Below, piece by piece: positions 54,020-64,000 of a stretch of DNA of 64,000 nucleotides. How positions within the stretch are numbered: position 1 is the stretch's first letter; each line of letters begins with the position of its first letter. A program made the translations under genes and the position numbers. The notes beneath the pieces were generated by a model that saw nothing but the letters and a program-made list of their open reading frames with translations, was not told the DNA's origin and ran no database searches. This DNA comes from Calliopum simillimum (taxonomy: Eukaryota > Arthropoda > Insecta > Diptera > Lauxaniidae): NCBI GenBank assembly GCA_951812925.1, contig OX638370.1, positions 124,262,897 through 124,326,896 of the forward strand, in the 5' to 3' direction.

Positions 54020-55213
54020 TTCAGTGGAATGACACCTACTGAAAAATGAAGCTTAGACAATGTGCTTTGAAATGAATATAGTCACAGGTGTGCCCGATGC
54101 GATCTATTGATAGTTACGCCATCTCTTAGAAAACCTTTTAGTAGGAGATACGAATAAGGAGAGATTTGCACCCATCTGTTTAATGGATGAAACCTATTTT
54201 ATATGAAAGTAAATACGTTTAGAAACATTTTGTGAGTAGGTTGTCTAAAAAAATCCTGGCAAGGCTATGGTTCATTCCATATTGAAAAGTGCATTTTTTT
54301 GAAAAAATGCACCCATCTGTTTAATGAAAAAAATATATACCATTTGAAAGTTTAGAGCCTCTACAATATATTAAAGTAGGGTTGTCTATTTTTTTCCTGG
54401 CAAGGCATAGGGTTGTCAGGCTTTAAAAGGTCGGCCAGAACCACAAATTTGCACCCATCTGTTTAATGAAAAAATTATATACCATTCGAAAGCTTAGAGC
54501 CTCTACAATATGTTAAAGTAGGGTTGCCTATTTTTTTCCTGGCAAGGCATAGGGTTGTCGGGCTTTAAAAGGTAGGTCAATACCCCAAATTTGCACTATG
54601 TGTTTAAAAAAAAAAAATGTTTAAAATGTTAAAAAAATCTGTTTAATGAAAAAATTATATACCAATCGAAAGTTTAAAGCCTCTACAATGTGTTTACGTA
54701 GAGTTGCCTATTTTTTTCCTGGCAAGGCATAGGGTTGCCAGGCTTTAAAAGGTCAGTCAATACCACAAATTTGCACTCATCTGTTTAATAAATAAATTTT
54801 GTGTTAAAATAAAGATAATTTCATTGCGAACACGGTGATACAGATTGCTTGTGAAAAACCTGTTTTAAGCCAGGGTTACCGAGCTTTAAGAAATGAAATA
54901 TTGGTACAAATGAAAATGTGCGACAGAGAGATCCGAGCGAACTATTTGGTTAGGATGTATACTTGACCTATCGTTAAAATTGAAAATGAAAGAAACCTTG
55001 CTCCCAGGGGCTAAAAAGTTTCCTATTGGTGGAAATATCAAGCATAAAAATTTTGGTTCCGATCGAAAAATATTTTACAGTGCCGCAAGGCCGTTGAAGG
55101 TCGGAAAAACGCTATTTATATGGAAAAATGGTGCCTTAATCGCAAGAATCAGTCCTATCTCTGAAACTATTTGAGATAAGTGAATTAAATTTAGTATGTG
55201 TACGAACAATGCT

Positions 55214-56951
55214 TGTAACGAACCTTTCAGCCAGCGGTTTTGCTCGCCGGTGTCCAGGGGTTCGGCTACAAAAATTTATAAAGAAAAGGACGGCCTCTTG
55301 GTTAAATTCAAAGTCACGGGTTGGAGTTTTGTTTGTTCAATGCAATTTCATTACTTTATTCAGTTTCTCTTAATACATAGATAATAATATATATATATAC
55401 TAAAACACGTCTCTCTGCTTCCCCACCACTCTTCGCTCCTATGCGTCACTCTCTCGTCGCCGATAGCCGTGGTCTCGTTAAGTGTAGTAGTGGTTTGTCG
55501 TCTCGCTTGTTCCTACTGAAATGGCTACTGTCGTAATCTCGTGGCTGATAGTCGTGAGTAGTTGATCTCGTGTCGGGCTGCTCCCACCTACGCTACAAGA
55601 CGGTTTCAAACGCGTGGCTTATGGCCGTGAGGTAGCTGATTTCGTATCGGGCTACGTCACCCCTGCAATACTCAAAAATAAGTTACACGCGTGGCTTATG
55701 GCCGTGAGGTAGCTGATTTCGTATCGGGCTACGCCACCCCTACTATACACAAGATTAAATTACGCGCGTGGCTTATGGCCGTGAGGTAGCTGATTCCGTA
55801 TCGGGCTACGTCACCCCTGCTATACACCAGAATAGATTAATCGCGTGGCTTATGGCCGTGAGGTAGCTGATTTCGTATCGGGCTACGTCACCCCTGCTAT
55901 ACACAAGAATAAGTTACACGCGTGGCTTATGGCCGTGAGGTAGCTGATTCCGTATCGGGCTACGTCACCCCTGCTATACACAAGAATAGATTAATCGCGT
56001 GGCTTATGGCCGTGAGGTAGCTGATTTCGTATCGGGCTACGCCACCCCTACTATACACAAGATTAAGTTACACGCGTGGCTTATGGCCGTGAGGTAGCTG
56101 ATTTCGTATCGGGCTACGCCACCCCTACTATACACAAGATTAAGTTACACGCGTGGCTTATAGCCGTGAGGTAGCTGATTTCGTATCGGGCTACGTCACC
56201 CCTACACAACACCAGATTAAGTTACTCGCGTGGCTTATGGCCGTGAGGTAGCTGATTTCGTATCGGGCTACGTCACCCCTACACAACACCAGATTACTTA
56301 TACACGGTCTCTACGTCACTCCACTACAACGTCACTATAATACCACACCACTACTACTACTCATGCCACTACTTTAAATATTTCACTTCCCTTGCTGCTT
56401 ACCGGTTTTCTTCTTAAGTTTCCTGTGTTCTCCTTCTGCTGCTTACTGCTACTGCTGCTGATGTTCGCCGGTCGCCGGCCACGCAAAGACTGCTTTCCTC
56501 CTTGTCTGCTACTTCTGCTGCTGCTGCTGGTGTGTGCTGGCCGCCGGCCACGCAAAGACTGATTTCCTCCTTGTCAGCTACTTCTGCTTACTGCTGCTGC
56601 TGCTGGTGTGTGCTGGCCGCCGGCCACGCAAAGACTGTCCCGATCAACTGCTGTGTGTCTAAATTTATGCTAGCATTGTTTGACAATGAACAATTCGAAC
56701 GACAGCTGTGTGTCAGAAACAGCTGTTGTGCGGTGTTGCCATTTAATCACTTTTAGTGATTGGTGGGGATTTTACTAAATTACGCTATCTCTTCTAAAAT
56801 AATTACTTAATTAATACTTGTAAAGTTATTTCGACTAATAATTATACAAATTGAATTATAAATTGATAGAAAAGAATATGATATAAAATATAATATTACG
56901 AGCAATGACTTGTGGGAGGAAAACGCGGCTCTGCCAACTTTCCTCCTCACA
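55214..56951 (-). repeat. 3' LTR (left copy)
   Basis: 1738 bp, same length as the right copy. I noticed one substitution (GATTTCC near 56560 versus GCTTTCC near 60046) and no indel. Contains the 77-bp minisatellite and GCTGCTGCTG-rich CCGCCGGCCACGCAAAGACT repeats. Confidence 0.9.
55611..56295. repeat. 77-bp minisatellite within the LTR, about 9 copies
   Basis: Unit marked by CGCGTGGCTTATGGCCGTGA, GGTAGCTGATTTCGTATCGG and GCTACGTCACCCCTACTATA. Degenerate relatives precede it (55450-55600). The same array is at 59095-59780 in the other LTR, unit for unit. Confidence 0.9.
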
Positions 56952-56966
56952 TTTCCTCCCTACCTC
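56952..56966 (-). other. Polypurine tract of the LTR element
   Basis: On the minus strand GAGGTAGGGAGGAAA lies directly before the TGTGAGG start of the 3' LTR. Such a tract primes plus-strand DNA synthesis in LTR retrotransposons. Confidence 0.75.
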
Positions 56967-58680
56967 GGGGTGCGATGGCTTTGAATACCCGCTGATTGTT
57001 GTTGTTATGGCTTCGTCTGCCGCTTTCGCCGTTGCCGATACTTTCTTCGCTGTCTTTTTCGTAATCTTAAACGTTGTCTTTGCCGCTGCCATTGTCTTTG
57101 CCGCTGCCATTGTTTTTCCGTTGTCATTGCCGCGACTGTGGTCGATGCTGCTACTACAATAATGCTCTGTAATCTGCTTCGAAGCCGCTTTGGGATCCAT
57201 TTTGAAAAAAGTGCTGTGGCTGCGTTGCTGGATTCTTGGCACTGGAGTTCATACAGGATTTGCGTTTAATGGCACTTCGCAGAATTTAAATTTTGTCGTC
57301 TTTTCCTGACGATTAACATTCAGTTGCCTCACCGTAATTATTTTTTTTTTTTGTTCTTAGTCGTGTCTTCTGTTGTTTCCGTGAATATTTTCTTGTCACT
57401 GATGTTCACTAAAGGTTTGCCTCACCGTTCTGATTTTCGGGTTCTTAGCCGCCTTCTCTGCTGTTCCGTCGATATTTTCTTGTCACTGATGTTCACTGAA
57501 GATTTGCCTCACCGTACTGATTTTCGGGTTCTTAGCCGCCTTCTCTGCTGTTCCGTCGATATTTTCTTGTCACTGATGTTCACTGAAGATTTGCCTCACC
57601 GAATTGATTTTCGGGGTCTTAGCCGCCTTCTCTGCTGTTCCGTCGATATTTTCTTGTCATTGGTGTTCACTGAAGATTTGCCTCACCGAATGGATTTTCG
57701 GGGTCTTAGCCGCCTTCTCTGCTGTTCCGTCGATATTTTCTTGTCACTGATGTTCACTGAAGATTTGCCTCACCGTACTGATTTTCGGGTTCTAAGCTGC
57801 GTCATCTGCTGTTTCCGTCGATGTTTTCTTGTCACTGATGTCGTCGTAGATCTTGTAGCGTCAAAATTAATTGAGTCCTTGGTTGTTTTAGGAAGGTCCT
57901 TCTGCTCCTGAAGTACAAAATTTTCATAGTCCTCGGTTGCCTTAGCGAAGTACTTTCGGTCTGATGTATATTTTCCCAGCATAACTTTAGCGCGGATGTC
58001 TTTGCGTTTGTTTTTATTTTCTTAATCACGAAAGAGAATCACTTTGAGCGTGCTACATCATAATTTTACTTTTGCTGTTATTATATTTTATATTATATTT
58101 TTATTTCGTATTTTTTCTTAAATTTGTTTTTTTTTTTTTTTTTTTAAAAAAGTTACTTTGCGACGAATGTCCTTGTTTTTTTTTTTTTTTCTTTTGTTTA
58201 TTACTAACTATTTTATTTTTATTTAATAGTATTATTTTGCCCGATAATTTGCACTTTAGGGGTCTTTTCAGAAACAGAAATTCTTATTCATTACCTATTT
58301 TTTTTTTTTAAAACAAGGATCACTTGGCTTAGGATATCCTTGCCTTGATTGTTTTTTTTTTTTCCTTTTTTTTTCACTCTGCACTTTATGTGTCTTTTCG
58401 TATAAAATTTTCACTTTGGTTCACTTAATAACTGCCTGCTGCTGCTGTCGATTATGCTCGTTCACTCTCTAGTAATCCTCTACTGCTTTCGTTGAACTGC
58501 TCTGCTTCCTCCCGTTGTTTCTTTCTCCTGCGTGACAGTCTTTGCGTACCGGCACACCATATATCTCGCTCTCAATCCCTGACGTGCTGAGAAAACCGAA
58601 ACATGCTGCTCTACTCCTACCCATGATCTTTGAATTTTAAGTATATATATTTTTTTTTTTGTTTTATATTTAAAGCCAAG
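56967..58680 (-). other. Internal region of the LTR element, no gag-pol
   Basis: Contains an 87-bp tandem repeat and several short frames. The minus-strand frames 57242-56856 (Lys/Ala/Thr-rich, MDPKAASKQITEHYC) and 57982-57770 (MLGKYTSDRKYFAKATEDYE) have no recognised domain; they might be gag relics or spurious. T runs near 58120-58380. Confidence 0.6.
57375..57850. repeat. 87-bp tandem repeat, 5-6 copies, inside the LTR element
   Basis: Unit marked by GATATTTTCTTGTCACTGAT, GTTCACTGAAGATTTGCCTC and TTCTTAGCCGCCTTCTCTGC. As 87 is a multiple of three and one frame lacks stops, a 195-codon plus-strand frame appears (57324-57911), antisense to the element; I do not treat it as a gene. Confidence 0.85.
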
Positions 58681-58698
58681 GTCCCTGCTCGGGCGCCA
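58681..58698 (-). promoter_or_regulatory. tRNA-Lys-type primer-binding site
   Basis: Minus strand TGGCGCCCGAGCAGGGAC, one base after the 5' LTR. It differs at one base from the tRNA-Lys3 primer-binding site known from many retroelements (TGGCGCCCGAACAGGGAC). It would prime minus-strand synthesis. Confidence 0.88.
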
Positions 58699-58699
58699 T

Positions 58700-60437
58700 T
58701 GTAACGAACCTTTCAGCCAGCGGTTTTGCTCGCCGGTGTCCAGGGGTTCGGCTACAAAAATTTATAAAGAAAAGGACGGCCTCTTGGTTAAATTCAAAGT
58801 CACGGGTTGGAGTTTTGTTTGTTCAATGCAATTTCATTACTTTATTCAGTTTCTCTTAATACATAGATAATAATATATATATATACTAAAACACGTCTCT
58901 CTGCTTCCCCACCACTCTTCGCTCCTATGCGTCACTCTCTCGTCGCCGATAGCCGTGGTCTCGTTAAGTGTAGTAGTGGTTTGTCGTCTCGCTTGTTCCT
59001 ACTGAAATGGCTACTGTCGTAATCTCGTGGCTGATAGTCGTGAGTAGTTGATCTCGTGTCGGGCTGCTCCCACCTACGCTACAAGACGGTTTCAAACGCG
59101 TGGCTTATGGCCGTGAGGTAGCTGATTTCGTATCGGGCTACGTCACCCCTGCAATACTCAAAAATAAGTTACACGCGTGGCTTATGGCCGTGAGGTAGCT
59201 GATTTCGTATCGGGCTACGCCACCCCTACTATACACAAGATTAAATTACGCGCGTGGCTTATGGCCGTGAGGTAGCTGATTCCGTATCGGGCTACGTCAC
59301 CCCTGCTATACACCAGAATAGATTAATCGCGTGGCTTATGGCCGTGAGGTAGCTGATTTCGTATCGGGCTACGTCACCCCTGCTATACACAAGAATAAGT
59401 TACACGCGTGGCTTATGGCCGTGAGGTAGCTGATTCCGTATCGGGCTACGTCACCCCTGCTATACACAAGAATAGATTAATCGCGTGGCTTATGGCCGTG
59501 AGGTAGCTGATTTCGTATCGGGCTACGCCACCCCTACTATACACAAGATTAAGTTACACGCGTGGCTTATGGCCGTGAGGTAGCTGATTTCGTATCGGGC
59601 TACGCCACCCCTACTATACACAAGATTAAGTTACACGCGTGGCTTATAGCCGTGAGGTAGCTGATTTCGTATCGGGCTACGTCACCCCTACACAACACCA
59701 GATTAAGTTACTCGCGTGGCTTATGGCCGTGAGGTAGCTGATTTCGTATCGGGCTACGTCACCCCTACACAACACCAGATTACTTATACACGGTCTCTAC
59801 GTCACTCCACTACAACGTCACTATAATACCACACCACTACTACTACTCATGCCACTACTTTAAATATTTCACTTCCCTTGCTGCTTACCGGTTTTCTTCT
59901 TAAGTTTCCTGTGTTCTCCTTCTGCTGCTTACTGCTACTGCTGCTGATGTTCGCCGGTCGCCGGCCACGCAAAGACTGCTTTCCTCCTTGTCTGCTACTT
60001 CTGCTGCTGCTGCTGGTGTGTGCTGGCCGCCGGCCACGCAAAGACTGCTTTCCTCCTTGTCAGCTACTTCTGCTTACTGCTGCTGCTGCTGGTGTGTGCT
60101 GGCCGCCGGCCACGCAAAGACTGTCCCGATCAACTGCTGTGTGTCTAAATTTATGCTAGCATTGTTTGACAATGAACAATTCGAACGACAGCTGTGTGTC
60201 AGAAACAGCTGTTGTGCGGTGTTGCCATTTAATCACTTTTAGTGATTGGTGGGGATTTTACTAAATTACGCTATCTCTTCTAAAATAATTACTTAATTAA
60301 TACTTGTAAAGTTATTTCGACTAATAATTATACAAATTGAATTATAAATTGATAGAAAAGAATATGATATAAAATATAATATTACGAGCAATGACTTGTG
60401 GGAGGAAAACGCGGCTCTGCCAACTTTCCTCCTCACA
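58700..60437 (-). repeat. 5' LTR (right copy)
   Basis: 1738 bp, TG...CA on the minus strand (TGTGAGGAGGAAAG ... TTCGTTACA). Should hold the element's promoter and poly(A) signals; a TATATATATA stretch near 58870-58886 and ATATTATATTTTATATC near 60370 are the only TATA-like parts noted. Confidence 0.9.
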
Positions 60438-63171
60438 TGCTTAAGTTATTTGCATCCAATAAAAAAATAGACGATGCCACGCCCCCTCGACCCGAAATTA
60501 TTGTATCTCTGGAAATATTGGCCATGGGAAAAATAATGTTTGGTAAAAAATGGGCGGGGTCACGCCCCCTCCTTCTAGAAAATCAAATTTGTCATATCTC
60601 TGAAACTATTTGACACATATGAATAAGATTTGATTTCAGGTAATGGAAAGTGAACAGGATATGGCACTGTAAAAATGTTAAAGCAATTTAAGGTACTTAG
60701 TTGATATAGAAGTAGTAATTTTTTCTGTTCTTATTTTGGTCTCCTAAGTATAGACACCATGCAAAAAAAATTTGGTCCCAATCGGAACATATTGGACCGT
60801 GCCACCAGGCCGTTAAAGGTCGGAAAAACGCTATTTATATGAAAATAAGGAAACAATCAATCCCATCTTTGGAACTATTTAACATAGGAGGATAAGATTT
60901 AGTATTTATATGAAGAATACTTAAGTTAATAGTATCCAATAAAAAAATGGGCAGTGCCGCGCCCCCTCCAACCGAAATTTGTCGTATCTCTGAAAATATT
61001 TGGCTCAGGTAAATGAGGTTTGGTATTTTTCTAATTGGCATTGGGAAAAAAATTTTCAAAAAAACGGGCGGGGCCACGCCCCTCATTGAAAAAAAGTTCA
61101 AATTTGTTAAATCTCATCCTCCTATGTCAAATAATTTCAAAGATAGGATTGATTGTTTCTTTATATTCATGTAAATAGCGTTTTTCCAACATTTAACGGC
61201 CTGGTGGCACGGTCAAATATGTTCCGACCGGGACCAAATTTTTTTTGCATGGTGTCTATATTTAGGAGACCATAATAAGAACAGAAAAAATTACTGCTTC
61301 TACATCAACTAAGTACCTTAAATTGCTTTAACATTTTTACAGTGCCATATCCTGTTCACTTTCCATTACCTGAAGTCAAATCTTATTCATATGTGTCAAA
61401 TAGTTTCAGATATATGACAAATTTGATTTTTCTAGAAGGAGGGGGCGTGACCCCGCCCATTTTTTACCAAACATTATTTTTCCCAGTGCCAATTACATAT
61501 GTACCGAGTCTCATTCCCATGAGTCCAATATTTCCAGAGATACAATAATTTCGGGTCGAGGGGGCGTGGCATCGTCTATGTTTTATTGGATGCAAATAAC
61601 TTAAGCATTGTTCGTACACATACTAAATTTAATTCACTTATCTCAAATAGTTTCAGAGATAGGACTGATTCTTGCGATTAAGGCACCATTTTTCCATATA
61701 AATAGCGTTTTTCCGACCTTCAACGGCCTTGCGGCACTGTAAAATATTTTTCGATCGGAACCAAAATTTTTATGCTTGATATTTCCACCAATAGGAAACT
61801 TTTTAGCCTCTGGGAGCAAGGTTTTTTTCATTTTCAATTTTAACGATAGGTCTAGTATACATCCTAACCAAATAGTTCGCTCGGATCTCTCTGTCGCACA
61901 TTTTCATTTGTACCAATATTTCATTTCTTAAAGCTCGGTAGCCCTGGCTTAAAACAGGTTTTTCACAAGCAACCCTGTATCACCGTGTTCGCAATGAAAT
62001 TATCTTTATTTTAACACAAAATTTATTTATTAAACAGATGAGTGCAAATTTGTGGTATTGACTGACCTTTTAAAGCCTGGCAACCCTATGCCTTGCCAGG
62101 AAAAAAATAGGCAACTCTACGTAAAAACATTGTAGAGGCTTTAAACTTTCGATTGGTATATAATTTTTTCATTAAACAGATTTTTTTAACATTTTAAACA
62201 TTTTTTTTTTTAAACACATAGTGCAAATTTGGGGTATTGACCTACCTTTTAAAGCCTGACAACCCTATGCCTTGCCAGGAAAAAAATAGGCAACCCTACT
62301 TTAACATATTGTAGAGGCTCTAAGCTTTCGAATGGTATATAATTTTTTCATTAAACAGATGGGTGCAAATTTGTGGTTTTGGCCGACCTTTTAAAGCCTG
62401 ACAACCCTATGCCTTGCCAGGAAAAAAATAGGCAACCCTACTTTAATATATTGTAGAGGCTCTAAACTTTCGAATGGTATATATTTTTTTCATTAAACAG
62501 ATGGGTGCATTTTTTCAAAAAAATGCACTTTTCAATATGGAATGAACCATAGCCTTGGCAGGATTTTTTTAGACAACCTACTCACAAAATGTTTCTAAAC
62601 GTATTTACTTTCATATAAAATAGGTTTCATCCATTAAACAGATGGGTGCAAATCTCTCCTTATTCGTATCTTAGACTATTTAAAACTAATTCCAACACCC
62701 AATATTATCAACAGCAAATATTAATTAAAAATATTATGTGAATAAATAAATGAATTTTGAATCGAAAACTAATAAACTCTTTAATTTATGTCTCAGAAAT
62801 AAATTATTTAATGCATTACGAAGGAATAAGTAATATAATATATTACATTGAATGAATTATATAATTCATGCAATATAATATATTACATTGAATGAATTAT
62901 ATAATTCATGCTTTAAACACTTTCTAAGAATGTATTCCGTAGAATGAATTATAGATTATATTCCCCGAACACTTAAAAAGAATCATTCTTTTCCTAGGAC
63001 ATGTAGCGTGTTACGAATAATGAATTCTGGAATCAATGTTCCATACAAGCGATTGATTACACGTTCGATTCATATAGATTCCTTTTGGCTGCTGGGTAGA
63101 AGAAAGAAAAGGATAGAGAAAAGAAAAGGTGGATTTTTGAGTGCACAATTATGTCGATCACTGGCTTAAGC

Positions 63172-63230
63172 TATTTGTTTGTTTTCAATTTTTACCTGAC
63201 CAATATTTTTGTTGCTTTTGTGATTCTCAT
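63172..63230. other. 3' flank of the small membrane-protein gene
   Basis: Only 59 bp lie between the stop codon of the gene and the TSD of the hAT MITE/nest. No AATAAA is seen here on the minus strand. Confidence 0.45.
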
Positions 63231-63700
63231 CTAGTCTATGCTAAATGTTAAATAAAGCGTGCTTGATATGTTATTGAAAATATCGGCTAAAACGTTTGCT
63301 CCGGTTAAACCTATGGTGAAGCCTATAAAAGTAAACGTATATAATGCTTGTCTAACGTGGTTGGATCTGCTAGGATCGCCAGGTTGGTTTCGCAATGCTA
63401 ACAAGCCGTCCAAAAACTTTAGTTTTTTGGGAATTATTTTCTGACTAATTAATTCATTCTACTTCGTTTAGAAATTAAGACGTAATTCGTAAAATTCAAT
63501 CGATTTCGTTTTTCTGATAAAAAAAACGAATGTTTAATTTCCCAATAGACGGACGGACAGACAAAATTCATTCATTATATTGATTGATGCAATTTTAACG
63601 CAAATCCTACATATTTTTAGCATATCATAGCACTCCAAATTAATAAATAAATCCATACCAATTCGCAACACATACAAATTCATATTGTGCTCACCGCCAT
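63231..63700 (-). CDS. Two-exon gene for a 71-aa membrane protein
   Basis: Exon 1 coding part is only ATGGCG (63700-63695), followed by the donor GTGAGC; exon 2 is 63440-63231 after the acceptor TTAATTAGTCAG. The join is in phase 0 and gives 216 bases (71 aa + TAG). The protein begins MA-KIIPKKLKFLDGLLAL, continues RNQPGDPSRSNHVRQALY and has one or two hydrophobic helices (TFTFIGFTIGLTGANVLADI, then a weaker SSTLYLTFS). The start was chosen because a TATA box lies 53 bp upstream and the ATG has context AACATGG. Size and composition suggest a small mitochondrial or ER membrane protein, but I do not recognise the family. A 10.5-kb TE nest begins 60 bp after the stop. Confidence 0.55.
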
Positions 63701-63752
63701 GTTACAGCGAGTAAGACATTTGCACATATTTACGCATAGATTAACAAGCCTG

Positions 63753-63761
63753 CTTTATATA
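63753..63761 (-). promoter_or_regulatory. TATA box of the small membrane-protein gene
   Basis: Minus strand TATATAAAG, about 53 bp upstream of the ATG at 63700, which leaves room for transcription start 25-30 bp downstream and a short 5' UTR of roughly 25 bp. No experimental start site is known. Confidence 0.4.
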
Positions 63762-64000
63762 TCTTTTAGCATAAACTAGATAAGAATCACAGCAACGTGA
63801 AAATACTGCTGAAATAAAAATTCTAAAAATTGAATTTAATTGAACTTTTTTAGTCATATATTTGCAAAGATCGATTTACATATAAATAAATCTATCAATG
63901 CATTTTTCTAACACATAATTATGACAAATTAAGGAACGGATTAAAATAAAAACACGGCTATAGTGACATATGTTTCGTCTTTCGTTCGCCACAAAGACTC
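63762..64000. other. Upstream region, nothing further seen
   Basis: AT-rich sequence upstream of the small gene, ending at the window edge. No exon or repeat partner recognised. Confidence 0.35.

Larger units (their letters stand above)
55214..60437 (-). mobile_element. Non-autonomous LTR retrotransposon (5.2 kb) with 1738-bp LTRs
   Basis: Two direct repeats of 1738 bp (55214-56951, 58700-60437) flank 1748 bp of internal sequence. The outermost bases are TG...CA and TGCT is duplicated at 55210-55213 and 60438-60441. On the minus strand the primer-binding site (58698-58681) follows the 5' LTR (the right one) and a polypurine tract precedes the 3' LTR (the left one), which fixes the orientation. 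No gag, protease, RT or integrase is encoded, so mobilisation depends on another element. The structure matches LARD-type derivatives. It sits in the left arm of the giant palindrome, whose right arm shows the empty site. Confidence 0.92.
54147..62670. repeat. Giant palindrome, arms about 1.6 kb, interrupted by an LTR element
   Basis: Outer ends are GATACGAATAAGGAG at 54147 and its reverse complement ending at 62670. Left arm: 54147-55213 plus 60438-about 60975; right arm: about 61085-62670. Shared blocks include TTGCACCCATCTGTTTAATG (several tandem variants), CCTGGCAAGGCATAGGGTTG, AAGGCCGTTGAAGGTCGGAA and GGGCGGGGYCACGCCCC. A candidate 7-bp TSD TCTTAGA is present near 54126-54135 and 62669-62675 but does not fit both ends cleanly. 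No transposase. Foldback-like by structure. Confidence 0.85.
53236..62702 (-). mobile_element. Mariner element interrupted by a giant palindrome
   Basis: TTGGGTGTTGGAATTA at 53236 and its reverse complement ending at 62702 are the terminal inverted repeats, each flanked by TA (53234-53235, 62703-62704). The transposase remnant (54019-53285, minus) lies next to the left end; the 5' UTR is cut at about 54147 by the palindrome and resumes at 62671. Own length about 0.94 kb, i.e. an internally deleted mariner. Confidence 0.85.
52729..63096. mobile_element. TA-flanked element with CCCAGCAGCCAA ends, itself interrupted
   Basis: CCCAGCAGCCAA begins at 52729 and its reverse complement ends at 63096; TA lies outside on both sides (52727-52728, 63097-63098), and removing it restores the MITE phrase AGATAGA. 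Own sequence is 52729-53235 and 62703-63096, about 0.9 kb. It contains a protein remnant (52950-53198) and, near the right end, a 40-bp tandem duplication (TATTACATTGAATGAATTAT) at about 62838 and 62878. Confidence 0.75.
52677..63163. mobile_element. hAT MITE split by a 10.4-kb nest
   Basis: CAGTGGTCGGCAAA (52677) and TCGATCACTG (ending 63163) are the two ends of a MITE of about 117 bp, of the same family as 25299-25410. The 8-bp flanks are GTTTAAGC (52669-52676) and GCTTAAGC (63164-63171), one mismatch. The element itself is only 52677-52728 plus 63099-63163. Confidence 0.8.

Noticed and set aside
56361..57242. Plus and minus frames rich in Leu/Ser or Ala/Lys within and beside the LTR
   Set aside because: Derived from GCTGCTG microsatellite and LTR sequence; duplicated exactly in the other LTR (59847-60242).
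57324..57911. 195-codon plus-strand frame over the 87-bp repeat
   Set aside because: It is antisense to the LTR element and exists because 87 is divisible by three; no domain.

Overview
The window is euchromatic-looking insect DNA, almost certainly from a higher fly (Diptera, Schizophora; a tephritid-type genome is possible but not proven). The reasons are very AT-rich sequence, GT-AG introns, several full copies of an element that closely recalls Drosophila INE-1/DINE-1, mariner and hAT transposons, and Ty1/copia and Ty3/gypsy remnants. I see no bacterial operons, rRNA, CRISPR or functional tRNA. Well over half of the window can be assigned to transposable elements (TEs) or their decayed repeats.

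I support three host genes, all on the minus strand and all spliced. (1) A LITAF-domain gene with exons at 33134-32791 and 30136-30016 encodes 154 aa. (2) A paralogous LITAF-domain gene with exons at 25113-24917 and 18159-17922 encodes 144 aa. Both are split by a phase-2 intron at the same place, between the two halves of the zinc-binding LITAF domain, and both introns are filled with TEs. (3) A small two-exon membrane-protein gene at 63700-63231 encodes 71 aa and has a six-base first coding exon and a TATA box.

Layout. 1-5.2 kb: Ty1/copia remnant (minus), repeat pairs, and the tail of a TE-associated protein. 5.2-6 kb: INE-1-like copy 1. 6.3-13.5 kb: a nested insertion, in which a family-B element is interrupted by a TA-flanked 2.36-kb transposon and by a 3.1-kb hAT transposon that itself contains a second family-B element. 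13.5-17.4 kb: a MITE, a palindromic repeat and INE-1-like copies 2 and 3. 17.9-25.1 kb: LITAF gene 2, whose intron holds a CACTA-ended palindrome and a 5.2-kb TA-flanked transposon carrying tRNA-like sequences and a 39-bp minisatellite ORF. 25.3-28.6 kb: a hAT MITE and family-B copy 3 with an INE-1-like insertion. 30-33.1 kb: LITAF gene 1, whose intron holds a 2.5-kb inverted duplication; each arm carries the same 36-codon ORF ending at a splice donor. 33.5-38.4 kb: repeats and inverted family-B copies. 38.4-39.1 kb: mariner remnant with twin 188-bp hairpin MITEs. 39.3-47.8 kb: Ty3/gypsy element (412/mdg1-like by motifs) broken by a 3.6-kb insertion that is itself nested. 48.4-50.8 kb: INE-1-like copies 6 and 7, the latter split by an 1140-bp insertion. 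51-52.7 kb: tandem repeats and a TTAA-flanked MITE. 52.7-63.2 kb: a five-level nest (hAT MITE > TA-flanked element > mariner > giant palindrome > 5.2-kb non-autonomous LTR retrotransposon with near-identical LTRs).

The nests give a relative chronology: outer elements are older than the elements inside them. The LTR element at 55214-60437 is among the youngest and the palindrome that holds it is older. No computation was run. Target-site duplications (TSDs), inverted repeats and exon joins were read by eye from the sequence; family names rest on motif recognition.
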